This document shows positions 36,284 to 45,281 of a DNA stretch of 64,000 nucleotides, in pieces. How positions within the stretch are numbered: the stretch's first letter is position 1; each line of letters starts with the position of its first letter. The stretch is from Sporosarcina sp. BP05 (GTDB lineage Bacteria > Bacillota > Bacilli > Bacillales_A > Planococcaceae). A program made the position numbers and the translations under genes. The notes below the pieces were generated by a model that searched no databases, was not told the DNA's origin, and saw only the letters and a program-made list of their open reading frames with translations. The stretch spans positions 1 through 64,000 of the forward strand of contig NZ_JACFTD010000015.1 in assembly GCF_014282005.1 (NCBI RefSeq). The letters run 5' to 3'.

Positions 36284-36326
36284 AGACTTCAGCGCCTATG
36301 GGCGACAGGCGCTTGCGCTTTTGCTC
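36284..36326 (-). repeat. short post-stop repeat after yutJ
   Basis: On the minus strand it begins four bases after the yutJ stop (GCAAAAGCGCAAGCGCC) and ends AGGCGCTGAAGTCTGGA. GCGCCTGTCGCCC / GGCGC can form a short stem. Same family as 14836. Confidence 0.65.
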
Positions 36327-36328
36327 TG

Positions 36329-37396
36329 TCAGCCATTATGCCATTTATACATCCAAAGCACACCTGATTTCAACAATCGCGCAATACGGCCTGTTACAGT
36401 GCGGTCAGCAAGATATGCAAATCCTTGCTTCTTACCTAGGGAACCGAGGAACCCTTTCAGCTTAATTTCCGGCATAGTTTCCGGAAGCGGTTCGTTGTTC
36501 CAAACGTTACGCAATATACGTACAATCTGTTCCGCCTGTTCTTCTGCAACTTGTGCACTCGGAGCATAAGGAAGTGCTGCACAGTCTCCTACGACGTAGA
36601 CATCGTTAAATTCAGGCAACTGGTGATACATGTTCAGTACAACACGACCTGATCCGTCTTTTTCCGTGTCAATGTTTTCCACAGATGCCACTGGACGAAT
36701 CCCAGCTGTCCAGACAACTGCATCAACCGGTATAGTTTCTTCATGGTTATATAGAATTGTTGGTTCCACTTTCGTGATATTAGAATTTGGAACAACGTCT
36801 ACATTATGTTCGTCGAACCATCCTTTAACATAATTACTAAGTCTCTCAGGGAAATCCCTCAAAATTCGCGGACCACGATCGAACAGCTTAATGTTCAAAT
36901 CTGGTCTACTTTCTCGAAGCTCGCTGGCAAGTTCTATTCCGCTTAAGCCGGCGCCAACAATACCAATCGTCGCTCCACTACCAAAACCAAGAAGTTTTTC
37001 GTACGTAACCCTAGACTTACCAATCGTTTGAATGCTATATGTGTATTCCGCAGCACCCGGTACATTGTGATAGTTGTCTTCGCAACCAAGCCCTATTACC
37101 AGTTCGTCATACATGATTTGCACGCCATCATCGAGATAAACACACTTCTCATCCGGCCTGATCTCAATGATTTCTCCACTTACAACTTTCAACCTATCAT
37201 GTTCTGGTAGCGGAACACGCACAACTGAATCCGATACAGTTCCAGATGCCAGCGCATAAAATTCCGTTTTCAAACTATGGAACGGAGTCCGATCGACAAG
37301 CGTTATTTCGATATCATTCGGCAATTCTTTCGTCAATAAACGCAGTAAAATACGCATATTTCCATATCCGGCACCTAATAAGACAAGTTTTCTCAT
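36329..37396 (-). CDS. yutJ: NADH dehydrogenase-like flavoprotein YutJ
   Basis: 355 residues, with FAD motif LLGAGYGNMRILL at the N-terminus, NAD motif GIVGAGLSGIELASEL near residue 155, and VYVVGDCAALP near residue 275. A relative of YumB and type II NADH dehydrogenases. The redox partner is not known. ATG at 37396 has AAGGAG ahead; the in-frame upstream start is rejected. It is flanked by small cysteine proteins YuzD and YuzB. Confidence 0.87.
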   Translation of the reverse strand: MRKLVLLGAGYGNMRILLRLLTKELPNDIEITLVDRTPFHSLKTEFYALASGTVSDSVVRVPLPEHDRLKVVSGEIIEIRPDEKCVYLDDGVQIMYDELVIGLGCEDNYHNVPGAAEYTYSIQTIGKSRVTYEKLLGFGSGATIGIVGAGLSGIELASELRESRPDLNIKLFDRGPRILRDFPERLSNYVKGWFDEHNVDVVPNSNITKVEPTILYNHEETIPVDAVVWTAGIRPVASVENIDTEKDGSGRVVLNMYHQLPEFNDVYVVGDCAALPYAPSAQVAEEQAEQIVRILRNVWNNEPLPETMPEIKLKGFLGSLGKKQGFAYLADRTVTGRIARLLKSGVLWMYKWHNG

Positions 37397-37615
37397 AATT
37401 TTTTCTCCTTCGTAATCCATTAATCCGTTGTTTTCCCAATTACGATTATATCAGTTTGTGACATGCTTCACAATGATTCACGGGAAAGTGAAGTTTTATT
37501 CAACGTCGGTAGTTTCTTTATCGAATCTGTGTTGTAAAAAATTCCATTGAATTCGCTTCGGCACTAGCGGATGCCTACGCTCATTTTGTGCATGTATTCA
37601 TATGTTCAACCACAT

Positions 37616-37824
37616 CTGTTGATTTACCACTTATTCGCATAAAATACTGTTGTGAAGGCTTGATATCCTTCATTTTCACTGGATTATTTTGGCCCGCTTA
37701 CGGCTAACTATTCATGACAGATTTATAGAAGTCATTCATTCCAATGCGATCCAAAAGCGCAACTATACAAGTAGCGGCCTGGGGGTAATCAAGTTAGTTA
37801 CTGGTTACTTTTCTTGATCAGCAG
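37616..37824 (+). mobile_element. MITE-like element, copy D (internally deleted)
   Basis: About 209 bp in the yutJ-yuzB gap. Its left part (CTGTTGATTTACCA, then CATAAAATACTG, TTCATTTTCACTGGA, CTATTCATGACAGATTTA) matches the left end of copy A. It then jumps to the right-end block (TCATTC, CGATCCAAAAGCGCAACTAT, ACAAGTAGCG) and a decayed terminal repeat. All the central hairpins are absent. The rest of the gap, on both sides, shows nothing else that I recognise. Confidence 0.7.
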
Positions 37825-37945
37825 ACGAGATGTTCAACAAATTTAATTAGTTGTAAACTAGGCGAATTTAGTCTATCCGGTAATGCGGGATTGTTGACGT
37901 GCGAAGAAAAAAAGAGTAGGATTCCAAATAGGTGAGGTGATCATC

Positions 37946-38182
37946 ATGAATCCGATTGTCGAATTTTGCATAAGTAATATCGCAAACTATTCACAGGAAA
38001 CATTTGAAAAGTTGGAAAAAGATCCAAATCTTGACGTTCTTGAGTATGGTTGCCTGAGTTACTGTACAAAATGTTCAGATACGCTCTATGCCATCGTCAA
38101 TGGTGATATCGTCGAGGCTGATACAAATGACGAACTGACTGAGCGCATCTATCAATATATAGAAGACAATCCGCTCTTTTGA
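37946..38182 (+). CDS. yuzB: YuzB-family protein (DUF1450)
   Basis: 78 residues with four cysteines (VEFCISN; YGCLSYCTKCSDT), the DUF1450 pattern. It may bind metal or take part in thiol chemistry; unproven. GTGAGGTG precedes the ATG at 37946; an ATG at 37937 is less likely. Confidence 0.85.
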   Translation: MNPIVEFCISNIANYSQETFEKLEKDPNLDVLEYGCLSYCTKCSDTLYAIVNGDIVEADTNDELTERIYQYIEDNPLF

Positions 38183-38189
38183 GCATTAT

Positions 38190-38224
38190 GGCTAACCGCC
38201 CTTTTCAGGCGGCTGGCCTTTTTA
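38190..38224. terminator. bidirectional terminator, yuzB and yutF
   Basis: GGC..CCGCC / GGCGG..GGCC stem with a 7-base loop and a T run. Confidence 0.8.
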
Positions 38225-38992
38225 TATTATCCAATCAAGCAGTGTCCGATATGAATAAGTCGGTTGCTGCGATTTCAAAAGTACTTCTTCTGGTGAAGTA
38301 ACTCCCCCTGCAACATGTATCGTATCAATGCCAAAACGAATTCCCGCTTGTATATCCGTATCGTAGTTATCACCAATCAGGATCATCTCTTCTTTTCGAT
38401 AGCCGTTTTCTACTTGAATGAATTCAAGCATATGGGGCTCAGGTTTCCCGACAAATACCGGCAATACTCCTGTTGCATTCTCCATTAATTTCACAAATGA
38501 TCCATTCCCCGGAACGAGTCCCCTCTCCGTCGGAAATGCTTTGTCACTGTTCGTTGCTATGAAATGCGCGCCTGCACGTAATGCTAGACAAGCATCCGCC
38601 AATTTTGCATACGTTATACTTCGGTCAATGCCCATGATAACAACATCGGGATTCGTTGCTGTGATTGCTATCCCTTCAGATGCTAACGCTTCTTCCAACC
38701 CTTTTTCACCAATCATCATAACAGATGCGCCATAATAGTTTTCTTTGCAGTACTTTGCGGCGGCAATTGCAGAGGTCATGATGCGGTCAGAATCTGCTTT
38801 TATTCCGAATGAAGCTAGTTTCTCCCGTAGCTTCGCGCGAGTCATCGAAGAATTATTCGTGATGAAATAAGGATCAATTCCATTTTGTTGCGTATTTTCA
38901 ATGAAAGAGACCGCCTCTGAAATCGGATCAATCCCACGGTAAACCGTTCCATCTAGATCAAGACAGATTGCTTTGTATTTATCCATGGTCAT
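38222..38992 (-). CDS. yutF: HAD-IIA family phosphatase YutF
   Basis: 256 residues. HAD motifs in order: DLDGTVYRG (nucleophile aspartate), FITNNSS, GKPEPHM and GDNYDTDIQAG. NagD/p-nitrophenylphosphatase-type; related enzymes dephosphorylate nucleotides or sugar phosphates. The start overlaps the yutE stop (TAATG); the ATG two codons in is an alternative. Likely translated together with yutE. Confidence 0.88.
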   Translation of the reverse strand: MTMDKYKAICLDLDGTVYRGIDPISEAVSFIENTQQNGIDPYFITNNSSMTRAKLREKLASFGIKADSDRIMTSAIAAAKYCKENYYGASVMMIGEKGLEEALASEGIAITATNPDVVIMGIDRSITYAKLADACLALRAGAHFIATNSDKAFPTERGLVPGNGSFVKLMENATGVLPVFVGKPEPHMLEFIQVENGYRKEEMILIGDNYDTDIQAGIRFGIDTIHVAGGVTSPEEVLLKSQQPTYSYRTLLDWII

Positions 38993-39438
38993 TAATCTTC
39001 CGGTAAGAAGGCAGAAACAGGGCCAAGTTCATTTTCAAGATAATGACGCACTTTGTTTGGGAACTCGAGAAGTTCGTCCATTGAAGCGTTCAATACTTCG
39101 ATTATCGTCCCAACATCCACTTTCGTAAATTCGCGGACAATCATCTTTCTAAGTTCGATTACCTGCTTTAATGGACCTGCCATTTCCGAAGTGATAACAC
39201 GTTCGTCTTCCATAATGTCAATAATATCTTCATAGCTCCCTGGATCACGCATGATAAAACCATCAATCATCGAATTTCCGACGTCGATAACCGATTCGAT
39301 GAGTACATTCGTTATCCGTTCAAGCGCAAGTGAGTGAATGATATCTTGCTGCCATCCATTTTCATTTCTGTACAATTCAAGCAAAACTTCCATATGATTT
39401 AGCGATTCGCTTATTTGGTTTCGGTCAACAAAATACAT
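38992..39438 (-). CDS. yutE: DUF86 (HepT-like) protein YutE
   Basis: 148 residues, all helical. The family signature is MIDGFIMRDPGSYEDIIDIM. In HepT toxins a catalytic R-x(4-6)-H-x-Y motif follows; here the place reads RKMIVREF, without the histidine. No partner nucleotidyltransferase gene is adjacent. It is therefore unlikely to be an active HepT RNase. GGAGGG precedes the ATG at 39438. Confidence 0.82.
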   Translation of the reverse strand: MYFVDRNQISESLNHMEVLLELYRNENGWQQDIIHSLALERITNVLIESVIDVGNSMIDGFIMRDPGSYEDIIDIMEDERVITSEMAGPLKQVIELRKMIVREFTKVDVGTIIEVLNASMDELLEFPNKVRHYLENELGPVSAFLPED

Positions 39439-39529
39439 GGACTTTCCCTCCTGGTTGTTCAACTTTCTTCAACTTATGATACCATATTTCCGATTTTAAA
39501 TATGGTGAGATAAAGAATCTCATCGAATT

Positions 39530-40168
39530 CGCTACTTGTATAGTTGCGCTTTTGAAACGCTTTGGATTGAATAGCTTCTACACGATTACCGGGATGTCTG
39601 GATGTGTAGGGATGCGACTTTGTCGCATCCCTACACACTTTTTCCGTTAATCGTATGGTCGTCCTTCATCCGTCGCTTTTCAAAAACACAGATACACGAA
39701 GTGCTAAAGCTTTTTGGGACGAAAGAATAGCTGACTTCCTATTTGGAGAAAAGCCGCCAAAGATGCAATTTTGGCGGCTGATGCTTTCTCTATGGTTTTT
39801 TCTTCTCTAATTTAAAGAGGTATCACTTTCTATAAGGCATCACACGATTAGATGCATACTCTTTGTTAAAAGTAAGCAAGAAGCACATTGTACAAAGTAC
39901 CAGAGTGCCCGAAATTGCATCTTCGGGCACTTACACTTTCTATAGGATGTCATCTACTCTTTTCTTCCGAAACAACTGCATTTTTCATTTGAACATTGTA
40001 GGTACGCGACAGGCAACTATTCGCAACAGGATTACTGGAAAGAGTGTGCCTAGAAGTAAATCTGTCATGAATAGTTCGCCAAAAGCGAACCAGAAATGGT
40101 CCAGTGAAAATAAAGGATAGCAAGCTCTCCTTACCCGTACTTTATACAAATAAATGGTCGATCAACAG
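39530..40168 (-). mobile_element. MITE-like non-coding element, copy C (inverted)
   Basis: It fills most of the yutE-yutD gap, which has no credible gene. It is copy A read backwards: TGGTCGATCAACAG at 40155-40168 is the terminal repeat, followed leftwards by the TTTTCACTGGACC block, the AGTGCCCGAA hairpin (about 39903-39935) and the TGTAGGGATGCGAC hairpin (about 39603-39638). An extra hairpin AGCCGCCAAA / TTTTGGCGGCT lies at about 39752-39781. The far end lacks the terminal repeat. Confidence 0.72.
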
Positions 40169-40194
40169 ACGTGCTAGTTGTTCAATATATAGAG

Positions 40195-40235
40195 ACAAAA
40201 AAAGACTCGCGGGCAGATTTAATATCCACGCGCAA
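40195..40235 (-). terminator. possible terminator of yutD
   Basis: On the minus strand CTTGCGCG pairs with CGCGAGT across a 17-base loop, then seven T residues. Weaker than the others here. Confidence 0.5.
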
Positions 40236-40241
40236 GCCCAG

Positions 40242-40580
40242 TTATTCAGATACTTCAGGAGTCTCAGGAGTTTCAGAGGTTTCAGCAGCTTCAACTTCTA
40301 GTTTAACCCGCCCCGATTTTTTCAAAACGAAATAAGCACAGCCAAAATTACAGTATTCGTATAGATAATCCTGTAATGTGCTGATTTTAGTTTCATACGT
40401 TGCTTTCTGGTTTGTGTCATCAAAAAACCCTTTTAAACGGAGTTGTCCGTATCCCCAGTCCCCAAGTATGTAATCGTATTTGAGGAGAACATCACTGTAT
40501 CTTGCAAGCAAAGCCTCTTCATTAAATCCCTCACGGTAGTCTGTTAGTATATCAAACTGCCAGTTTTCTAAAATTATCAT
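40242..40580 (-). CDS. yutD: YutD family protein (DUF1027)
   Basis: 112 residues. The DUF1027 core (YREGFNEEALLARYSDVLLKYDYILGDWGYGQLRLKGFF, cysteines in YEYCNFGCAYFVLKK) is followed by a low-complexity acidic tail with Glu-Thr-Pro repeats. Function unknown. It follows lipA by 18 bp, the same linkage as in B. subtilis. Confidence 0.87.
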   Translation of the reverse strand: MIILENWQFDILTDYREGFNEEALLARYSDVLLKYDYILGDWGYGQLRLKGFFDDTNQKATYETKISTLQDYLYEYCNFGCAYFVLKKSGRVKLEVEAAETSETPETPEVSE

Positions 40581-40598
40581 TCAACTTTCACCGCCAAT

Positions 40599-41558
40599 TT
40601 AGCTTTGCAGTGTTGTTTCCAGTTGTTCATCACCTTGACGCTGCCTTTCTTTTGCAGCCGCGTTCACCTGTTCATCAGCATGGTAACTCGAGCGTACGAG
40701 CGGACCTGCCTGACAGTGTGAGAACCCTTTGGACATTGCAATTTTTCTCAACTCGCCAAATTCTTGTGGCGAATAATACTTTTGTACTTTTAAATGTTTT
40801 TTACTAGGCTGTAAATACTGGCCTATTGTCATTATATCAACTTTATGCGCAATAAGGTCATCCATTGTCTCGAGAATTTCTTCATGCGTTTCACCAAGGC
40901 CAAGCATCAAAGAAGATTTTGTAGGGATATCAGGTTGCATTTCTTTCGCACGTAGCAAAAGTTCAAGTGAACGGTCATATGTTGCACGCGCACGAACCCT
41001 TGGTGTCAGTCGACGTACCGTTTCGATATTGTGATTCAAGATATCCGGTTTAGCATCCATAAGCCGCTCTAGATTCTCATAAACGCCACCCATATCTGAT
41101 GGAAGAACCTCCACTGTCGTGAATGGATTTTTTCTGCGAATAGCACGGATTGTTTCCGCAAATACCGCAGATCCTCCGTCTTTCTGATCATCACGCGCTA
41201 CTGCTGTTACCACTGTATGCTTTAAATTCATAAGGGCAACAGAATCCGCAACGCGTTCTGGTTCTGCAAGATCTAGTTCTGTCGGTAAGCCTGTTTTAAC
41301 AGCACAAAAACGGCATGCACGTGTACAAACTGCACCAAGTATCATAAATGTAGCCGTACGACGCTCTCCCCAACATTCATGAATATTAGGACAACGCGCT
41401 TCTTCACATACGGTATTTAAATTATTCTCACGCATAATTTTTTTAAGACCTGTATAGTTATCATTCGTATTTAGCTTAATTTTTAACCAATCGGGTTTTC
41501 TAACATGTTCAGCTCTGTTTCCCTGTTCCGGTTTGCATGACACGACGACCGACTCCAT
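40599..41558 (-). CDS. lipA: lipoyl synthase
   Basis: 319 residues, a radical SAM enzyme that inserts two sulfurs into octanoyl groups on lipoyl domains. The auxiliary cluster motif is [12 protein letters not shown] and the SAM cluster motif is [17 protein letters not shown] near the C-terminus completes the site. Other species start near [15 protein letters not shown], so about 17 residues are extra. A GTG at 41543 with GGAG ahead is a plausible start. It depends on Fe-S supply, which suf and erpA in this window provide. Confidence 0.92.
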   Translation of the reverse strand: MESVVVSCKPEQGNRAEHVRKPDWLKIKLNTNDNYTGLKKIMRENNLNTVCEEARCPNIHECWGERRTATFMILGAVCTRACRFCAVKTGLPTELDLAEPERVADSVALMNLKHTVVTAVARDDQKDGGSAVFAETIRAIRRKNPFTTVEVLPSDMGGVYENLERLMDAKPDILNHNIETVRRLTPRVRARATYDRSLELLLRAKEMQPDIPTKSSLMLGLGETHEEILETMDDLIAHKVDIMTIGQYLQPSKKHLKVQKYYSPQEFGELRKIAMSKGFSHCQAGPLVRSSYHADEQVNAAAKERQRQGDEQLETTLQS

Positions 41559-41656
41559 TCCTACTAACTTTTAAAGTGTTTTCACTACTGTTGCCAATGT
41601 ATCATATATTCAGACTTCAAACAACCACCTCTAGACGCTTATTCCATTACTGTCAC

Positions 41657-41698
41657 AAAAAAGAGACAGTGCCGGTTTTACCAAGCACTATCTCTTTT
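41657..41698 (-). terminator. terminator of the liv operon
   Basis: AAAAGAGACAGTGC / GCACTATCTCTTTT stem (one mismatch) with a T run on the minus strand, directly after livF. Confidence 0.85.
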
Positions 41699-41701
41699 CA
41701 A

Positions 41702-42415
41702 TTAATGGCCACCCAGGTAAGCATTTTTGATTTCTTCACTGGCTTGCAATTCTTTAGCAGTCCCAGAAAGAATGACACGACCTGTTTCAATAACGTACGC
41801 CCGGTCAGCAATTGATAAGGCCATATTGGCATTTTGCTCTACGAGAAGAATCGTCGTTCCTTCTTGATTAATATCCTTGACGACTTGAAAAATCGTCTTA
41901 ACCATTAATGGTGCTAGTCCCATTGAAGGCTCATCTAACAACAACAGTTTCGGCCTTGCCAGGATAGCCCTGCCCATTGCTAGCATCTGCTGCTCACCGC
42001 CAGACAGCGTTCCAGCAGTTTGTTTGCGACGCTCATGCAAGCGTGGAAAAATCTCATAGACTTTTTGAAAATCTTGTTGAATACCTGCTTTATCTTTTCT
42101 TAAAAAAGCACCTAATTCAATATTCTCTTCAACGCTCATCTCCGCAAACACTCGTCTTCCTTCAGGTACATGCGAGATTCCTGATTTTACAATTGCTTGA
42201 GCTTGTTTACCCGCTATTGAATCATTCAAATACTTTATAGTGCCTTCTTTAGGTTTTAATAAACCTGATAATGTTTTCAACAACGTACTCTTCCCAGCAC
42301 CATTCGCGCCAATCAATGTCACAATTTCACCTTGATCTACATGTAGTGAAACACCTTTAAGCGCATGGATACTGCCATAATAGACGTTTAGGTTGTCAAC
42401 TTTTAACATACTCAT
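41702..42415 (-). CDS. livF: branched-chain amino acid ABC transporter ATPase LivF
   Basis: 237 residues with Walker A GANGAGKST, signature LSGGEQQ, Walker B LLLDEPS and H-loop region VEQNA. LivF-type stretch SHVPEGRRVFAEMSVEENI. It powers uptake of leucine, isoleucine and valine together with LivG. Start overlaps the livG stop by four bases. Confidence 0.92.
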   Translation of the reverse strand: MSMLKVDNLNVYYGSIHALKGVSLHVDQGEIVTLIGANGAGKSTLLKTLSGLLKPKEGTIKYLNDSIAGKQAQAIVKSGISHVPEGRRVFAEMSVEENIELGAFLRKDKAGIQQDFQKVYEIFPRLHERRKQTAGTLSGGEQQMLAMGRAILARPKLLLLDEPSMGLAPLMVKTIFQVVKDINQEGTTILLVEQNANMALSIADRAYVIETGRVILSGTAKELQASEEIKNAYLGGH

Positions 42416-43191
42416 TCGTCAACTTCCTCCCCTAAATAAGCCTCGATTACTTTCGGATTATTACGGATTTCTTCAGGAGTTCCTTCAGCAAGAAGTACAC
42501 CATGATCCAACACGTAAATACGTTCACAAATCCCCATTACCAAATTCATATCATGCTCAATTAATAAAATGGTTAGATTGAATTTCTTACGGACAAATGC
42601 GATTAACTCCATAAGCTCTTTCGTTTCCTGCGGGTTCATCCCAGCAGCGGGTTCATCAAGCAGTAACAACTCTGGACCCGCGGCTAATGCGCGTGCAATT
42701 TCAAGCCTACGCTGCTTCCCATATGCCAGGTTTTTCGCATCTTCATCTTTATATTTATCCAATTCAAAAATCTTGAGGAATTCCATTGCTTTTTCTTCCA
42801 TTTCCTTCTCCCCAGAAAAATGGGATGGAAGGCGTAGCATAGAACTTAGAACTGAATGCTTCGCTAACGAGTGATAAGCAACTTTAACGTTATCCAAAAC
42901 GGAAAGTTCATTAAACAGACGTATATTTTGGAATGTCCGGCTCATTCCCCTGCGCGTTACCTGATAAGGAGCCATTCCATTAATGCGTTCTCCTTTAAAC
43001 AAAATGTCGCCTTCCGTAGGCTTATAAACACCAGTCAATAAGTTGAAACTCGTTGTCTTACCCGCTCCATTTGGACCAATAAGCCCAATCAGTTCACCTT
43101 GATTGATTTCCATATTGAAATTCGAAACTGCCTTCAGCCCGCCAAACTGTATACCTACATCTTTCACTCTCAGTAACGGTTCACTTGTCAT
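42412..43191 (-). CDS. livG: branched-chain amino acid ABC transporter ATPase LivG
   Basis: 259 residues with Walker A GPNGAGKTT, signature LAYGKQRR, Walker B LLLDEPAAGMNPQE and IEHDM. The LivG-type insertion after Walker A (RMSRTFQNIRLFNELSV) is present. Start overlaps livM by 11 bases. Confidence 0.92.
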   Translation of the reverse strand: MTSEPLLRVKDVGIQFGGLKAVSNFNMEINQGELIGLIGPNGAGKTTSFNLLTGVYKPTEGDILFKGERINGMAPYQVTRRGMSRTFQNIRLFNELSVLDNVKVAYHSLAKHSVLSSMLRLPSHFSGEKEMEEKAMEFLKIFELDKYKDEDAKNLAYGKQRRLEIARALAAGPELLLLDEPAAGMNPQETKELMELIAFVRKKFNLTILLIEHDMNLVMGICERIYVLDHGVLLAEGTPEEIRNNPKVIEAYLGEEVDE

Positions 43192-44131
43192 GCTGGCTGC
43201 CTCCTTTCGAACCTCTCCACAATTTGAAGTAATCCGTTATTTCCATTGTGCCCATTAAACCTTTTGGACGATAAAGCATAACAATGATAAGTACAAGACT
43301 ATAGATGATCATGCGTGTTTCAGGATAACTTTGCAAGAATGTGGAAACAATAGTTAATAAAATTGTTGCAACAATTGCTCCTGACAAACTTCCTAAACCA
43401 CCCAATACAACATAGATCAAGATATCGATGGATTTTAAGAATCCAAAGTTTGAAGGCTGAATGATATAAAAGTTATGTGCATACAAAGCGCCTGCGACGC
43501 CCGCAAAGAAAGCACCAATTGCAAACGCTAACACTTTGTAATACGTTGTATTAATACCCATGGCATCTGACGCAATCTCATTTTCTCGAACTGAGATACA
43601 CGCGCGGCCATGTCTTGATTTTGTAAAATTGACGATGACGACTATCGTAACGAAAAGGCAGATAAACGCAGAGGTCCATGTAGTTAAATGCGTCACTTGC
43701 ATCCCTGCCGCTCCACCTACATATTCAATATTCAAGAACACAATACGAATGATTTCTGCAAATCCAAGCGTAGCAATTGCTAGATAATCACCGCGCAGTC
43801 GTAAACTTGGAATCCCTATGACTAATCCTGCAACCGTAGCCATCACTCCTGCCGCTACTATTGCAATCGGAAATGGCAGTTGTAATTTCATTGTAACGAT
43901 TGCCGAAATATAGGCACCCACCGCTAAGAATCCTGCATGACCAAGTGAAAACTGTCCTGTAACACCAATTACTAAGTGTAAACTGACGGCCAACATAATA
44001 TTAATTGCCATAAAGATTAATGTATTAGAATGGAAATCATTCAATATACCTACACTGATAAGTACTTGAATAACTGTATAAACGATTAGAGATGAAGCAA
44101 CAAAAGACCAAAACTGTTTTGACTTTTTCAT
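43181..44131 (-). CDS. livM: branched-chain amino acid ABC permease LivM
   Basis: 316 residues with about nine helices and the LivM motif GQFSLGHAGFLAVGAY and GGLGSLSGAIVA. Forms the membrane channel with LivH, whose gene is 13 bp upstream. Confidence 0.92.
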   Translation of the reverse strand: MKKSKQFWSFVASSLIVYTVIQVLISVGILNDFHSNTLIFMAINIMLAVSLHLVIGVTGQFSLGHAGFLAVGAYISAIVTMKLQLPFPIAIVAAGVMATVAGLVIGIPSLRLRGDYLAIATLGFAEIIRIVFLNIEYVGGAAGMQVTHLTTWTSAFICLFVTIVVIVNFTKSRHGRACISVRENEIASDAMGINTTYYKVLAFAIGAFFAGVAGALYAHNFYIIQPSNFGFLKSIDILIYVVLGGLGSLSGAIVATILLTIVSTFLQSYPETRMIIYSLVLIIVMLYRPKGLMGTMEITDYFKLWRGSKGGSQHDK

Positions 44132-44144
44132 GACTTTTTTTCAC

Positions 44145-45020
44145 CTACACTTTCTCACGTGTATTTTTACCAAAGAGTCCAGACGGTTTGAAGATGAGTA
44201 TCAAAATCAAAATGACGAATGCCGCAGCATCCCTCCATAGAGAGAAACCAAGCGCACTGACAAAAGTTTCAACTACTCCAAGCACAAGTCCTCCAGCCAT
44301 TGCTCCCGGAATAATTCCTATTCCACCAAGAACAGCGGCAACGAATGCTTTCAAACCAGGAATAATACCCATTAGTGGGTCAATCTTTGTATAATAAATA
44401 CCGAAAATAACGCCCGCTGCACCAGCTAGGGCTGATCCAATCGCAAACGTAGCCGAGATTGTGTTGTCGACATTAATCCCCATCAGCTTAGCTGCTTCAG
44501 CATCATAGGAAACAGCTCGCATCGCTTTTCCGATTTTTGTTTTATGTACGACAAATTGAAGAATAATCATCAATGTCACAGAAACAGATAGAATTAAGAT
44601 TGATTGACTGCTGATTTGAGCACCGAAAAAATCAAATGATTTATTGCGAAGTACTTCTGGATACGCATTGGGTTGTGCCCCACGCATATAAATGACACCA
44701 TTTTGAATTAGTAGTGATACACCAATTGCAGTGATCAAAGCCGCGATTCTTGTCGCATTACGTAATCTTTTGTAGGCTATCCGTTCGATAAGAACACCAA
44801 TAACTGCACAGGAAGCCATCGATAATAGTAAAGCGGGGAAGAATCCAAGACCCCAACCTGCAATGGAGTAATACCCAATAAACGCACCAATCATAAAAAT
44901 TTCACCGTGTGCGAAGTTTATGAGTTTTATGATTCCATAAACCATTGTATAACCTAATGCAATTAGCGCATAAATGCTGCCGAGTGAAATACCGTTTATT
45001 AGCTGTTGTAACCATTCCAT
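44145..45020 (-). CDS. livH: branched-chain amino acid ABC permease LivH
   Basis: 291 residues with about eight helices. The LivH start LINGISLGSIYALIALGYTMVYGIIKLINFAHGE is textbook, and AVLGGIGIIPGAMAGG is the cytoplasmic ATPase contact region. AAGGAGTG precedes the ATG. About 450 bp of non-coding, folded DNA separates it from livJ. Confidence 0.92.
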   Translation of the reverse strand: MEWLQQLINGISLGSIYALIALGYTMVYGIIKLINFAHGEIFMIGAFIGYYSIAGWGLGFFPALLLSMASCAVIGVLIERIAYKRLRNATRIAALITAIGVSLLIQNGVIYMRGAQPNAYPEVLRNKSFDFFGAQISSQSILILSVSVTLMIILQFVVHKTKIGKAMRAVSYDAEAAKLMGINVDNTISATFAIGSALAGAAGVIFGIYYTKIDPLMGIIPGLKAFVAAVLGGIGIIPGAMAGGLVLGVVETFVSALGFSLWRDAAAFVILILILIFKPSGLFGKNTREKV

Positions 45021-45060
45021 TAACTTTTCACTCCTTTTCCAGCTTTAAAGTAAGGATAAA

Positions 45061-45178
45061 CAAAAGCGAAAGCGCCTGGTCAAGGGCGACAGGCATAAGA
45101 CAGACCGGCGAAGAGGCGTTCTTTGCCTCACAGCGGGGTTGGCTTATGACCCGAGCCCTTAGGCGCTGGAGTCTAGAC
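45061..45178 (+). repeat. long structured repeat between livJ and livH
   Basis: A member of the post-stop repeat family, here on the plus strand and not behind a stop codon. Outer arms AGCGCCTGG..AAGGGC pair with GCCCTTAGGCGCT. The middle arms are GGCATAAG and CTTATG, and the tip is GAGGCGTTCTTTGCCTC. Ends CTGGAGTCTAGAC. Confidence 0.75.
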
Positions 45179-45238
45179 GTGAAATATCACCTTTCGTAGG
45201 TTATCCACAGTACGAGACTTTATAATTTCCCTGAGATT

Positions 45239-45275
45239 AAAAAAGGAATGAAGGGAGGACATCCTCCCCCATTCC
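45239..45275 (-). terminator. internal terminator between livJ and livH
   Basis: On the minus strand GGAATG..GAGGA / TCCTC..CATTCC followed by six T residues. It lies at the end of the folded element after livJ and would reduce livHMGF transcription relative to livJ. Confidence 0.78.
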
Positions 45276-45281
45276 TACAGT

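Noticed and set aside
38992..39438. Toxin-antitoxin module (HepT/MNT) at yutE
   Set aside because: No adjacent nucleotidyltransferase gene and the catalytic histidine is absent; the neighbour is a HAD phosphatase.
39463..40235. CRISPR array in the yutE-yutD gap
   Set aside because: Hairpins repeat between distant copies of one element, but there is no regular short repeat-spacer series and no cas gene.
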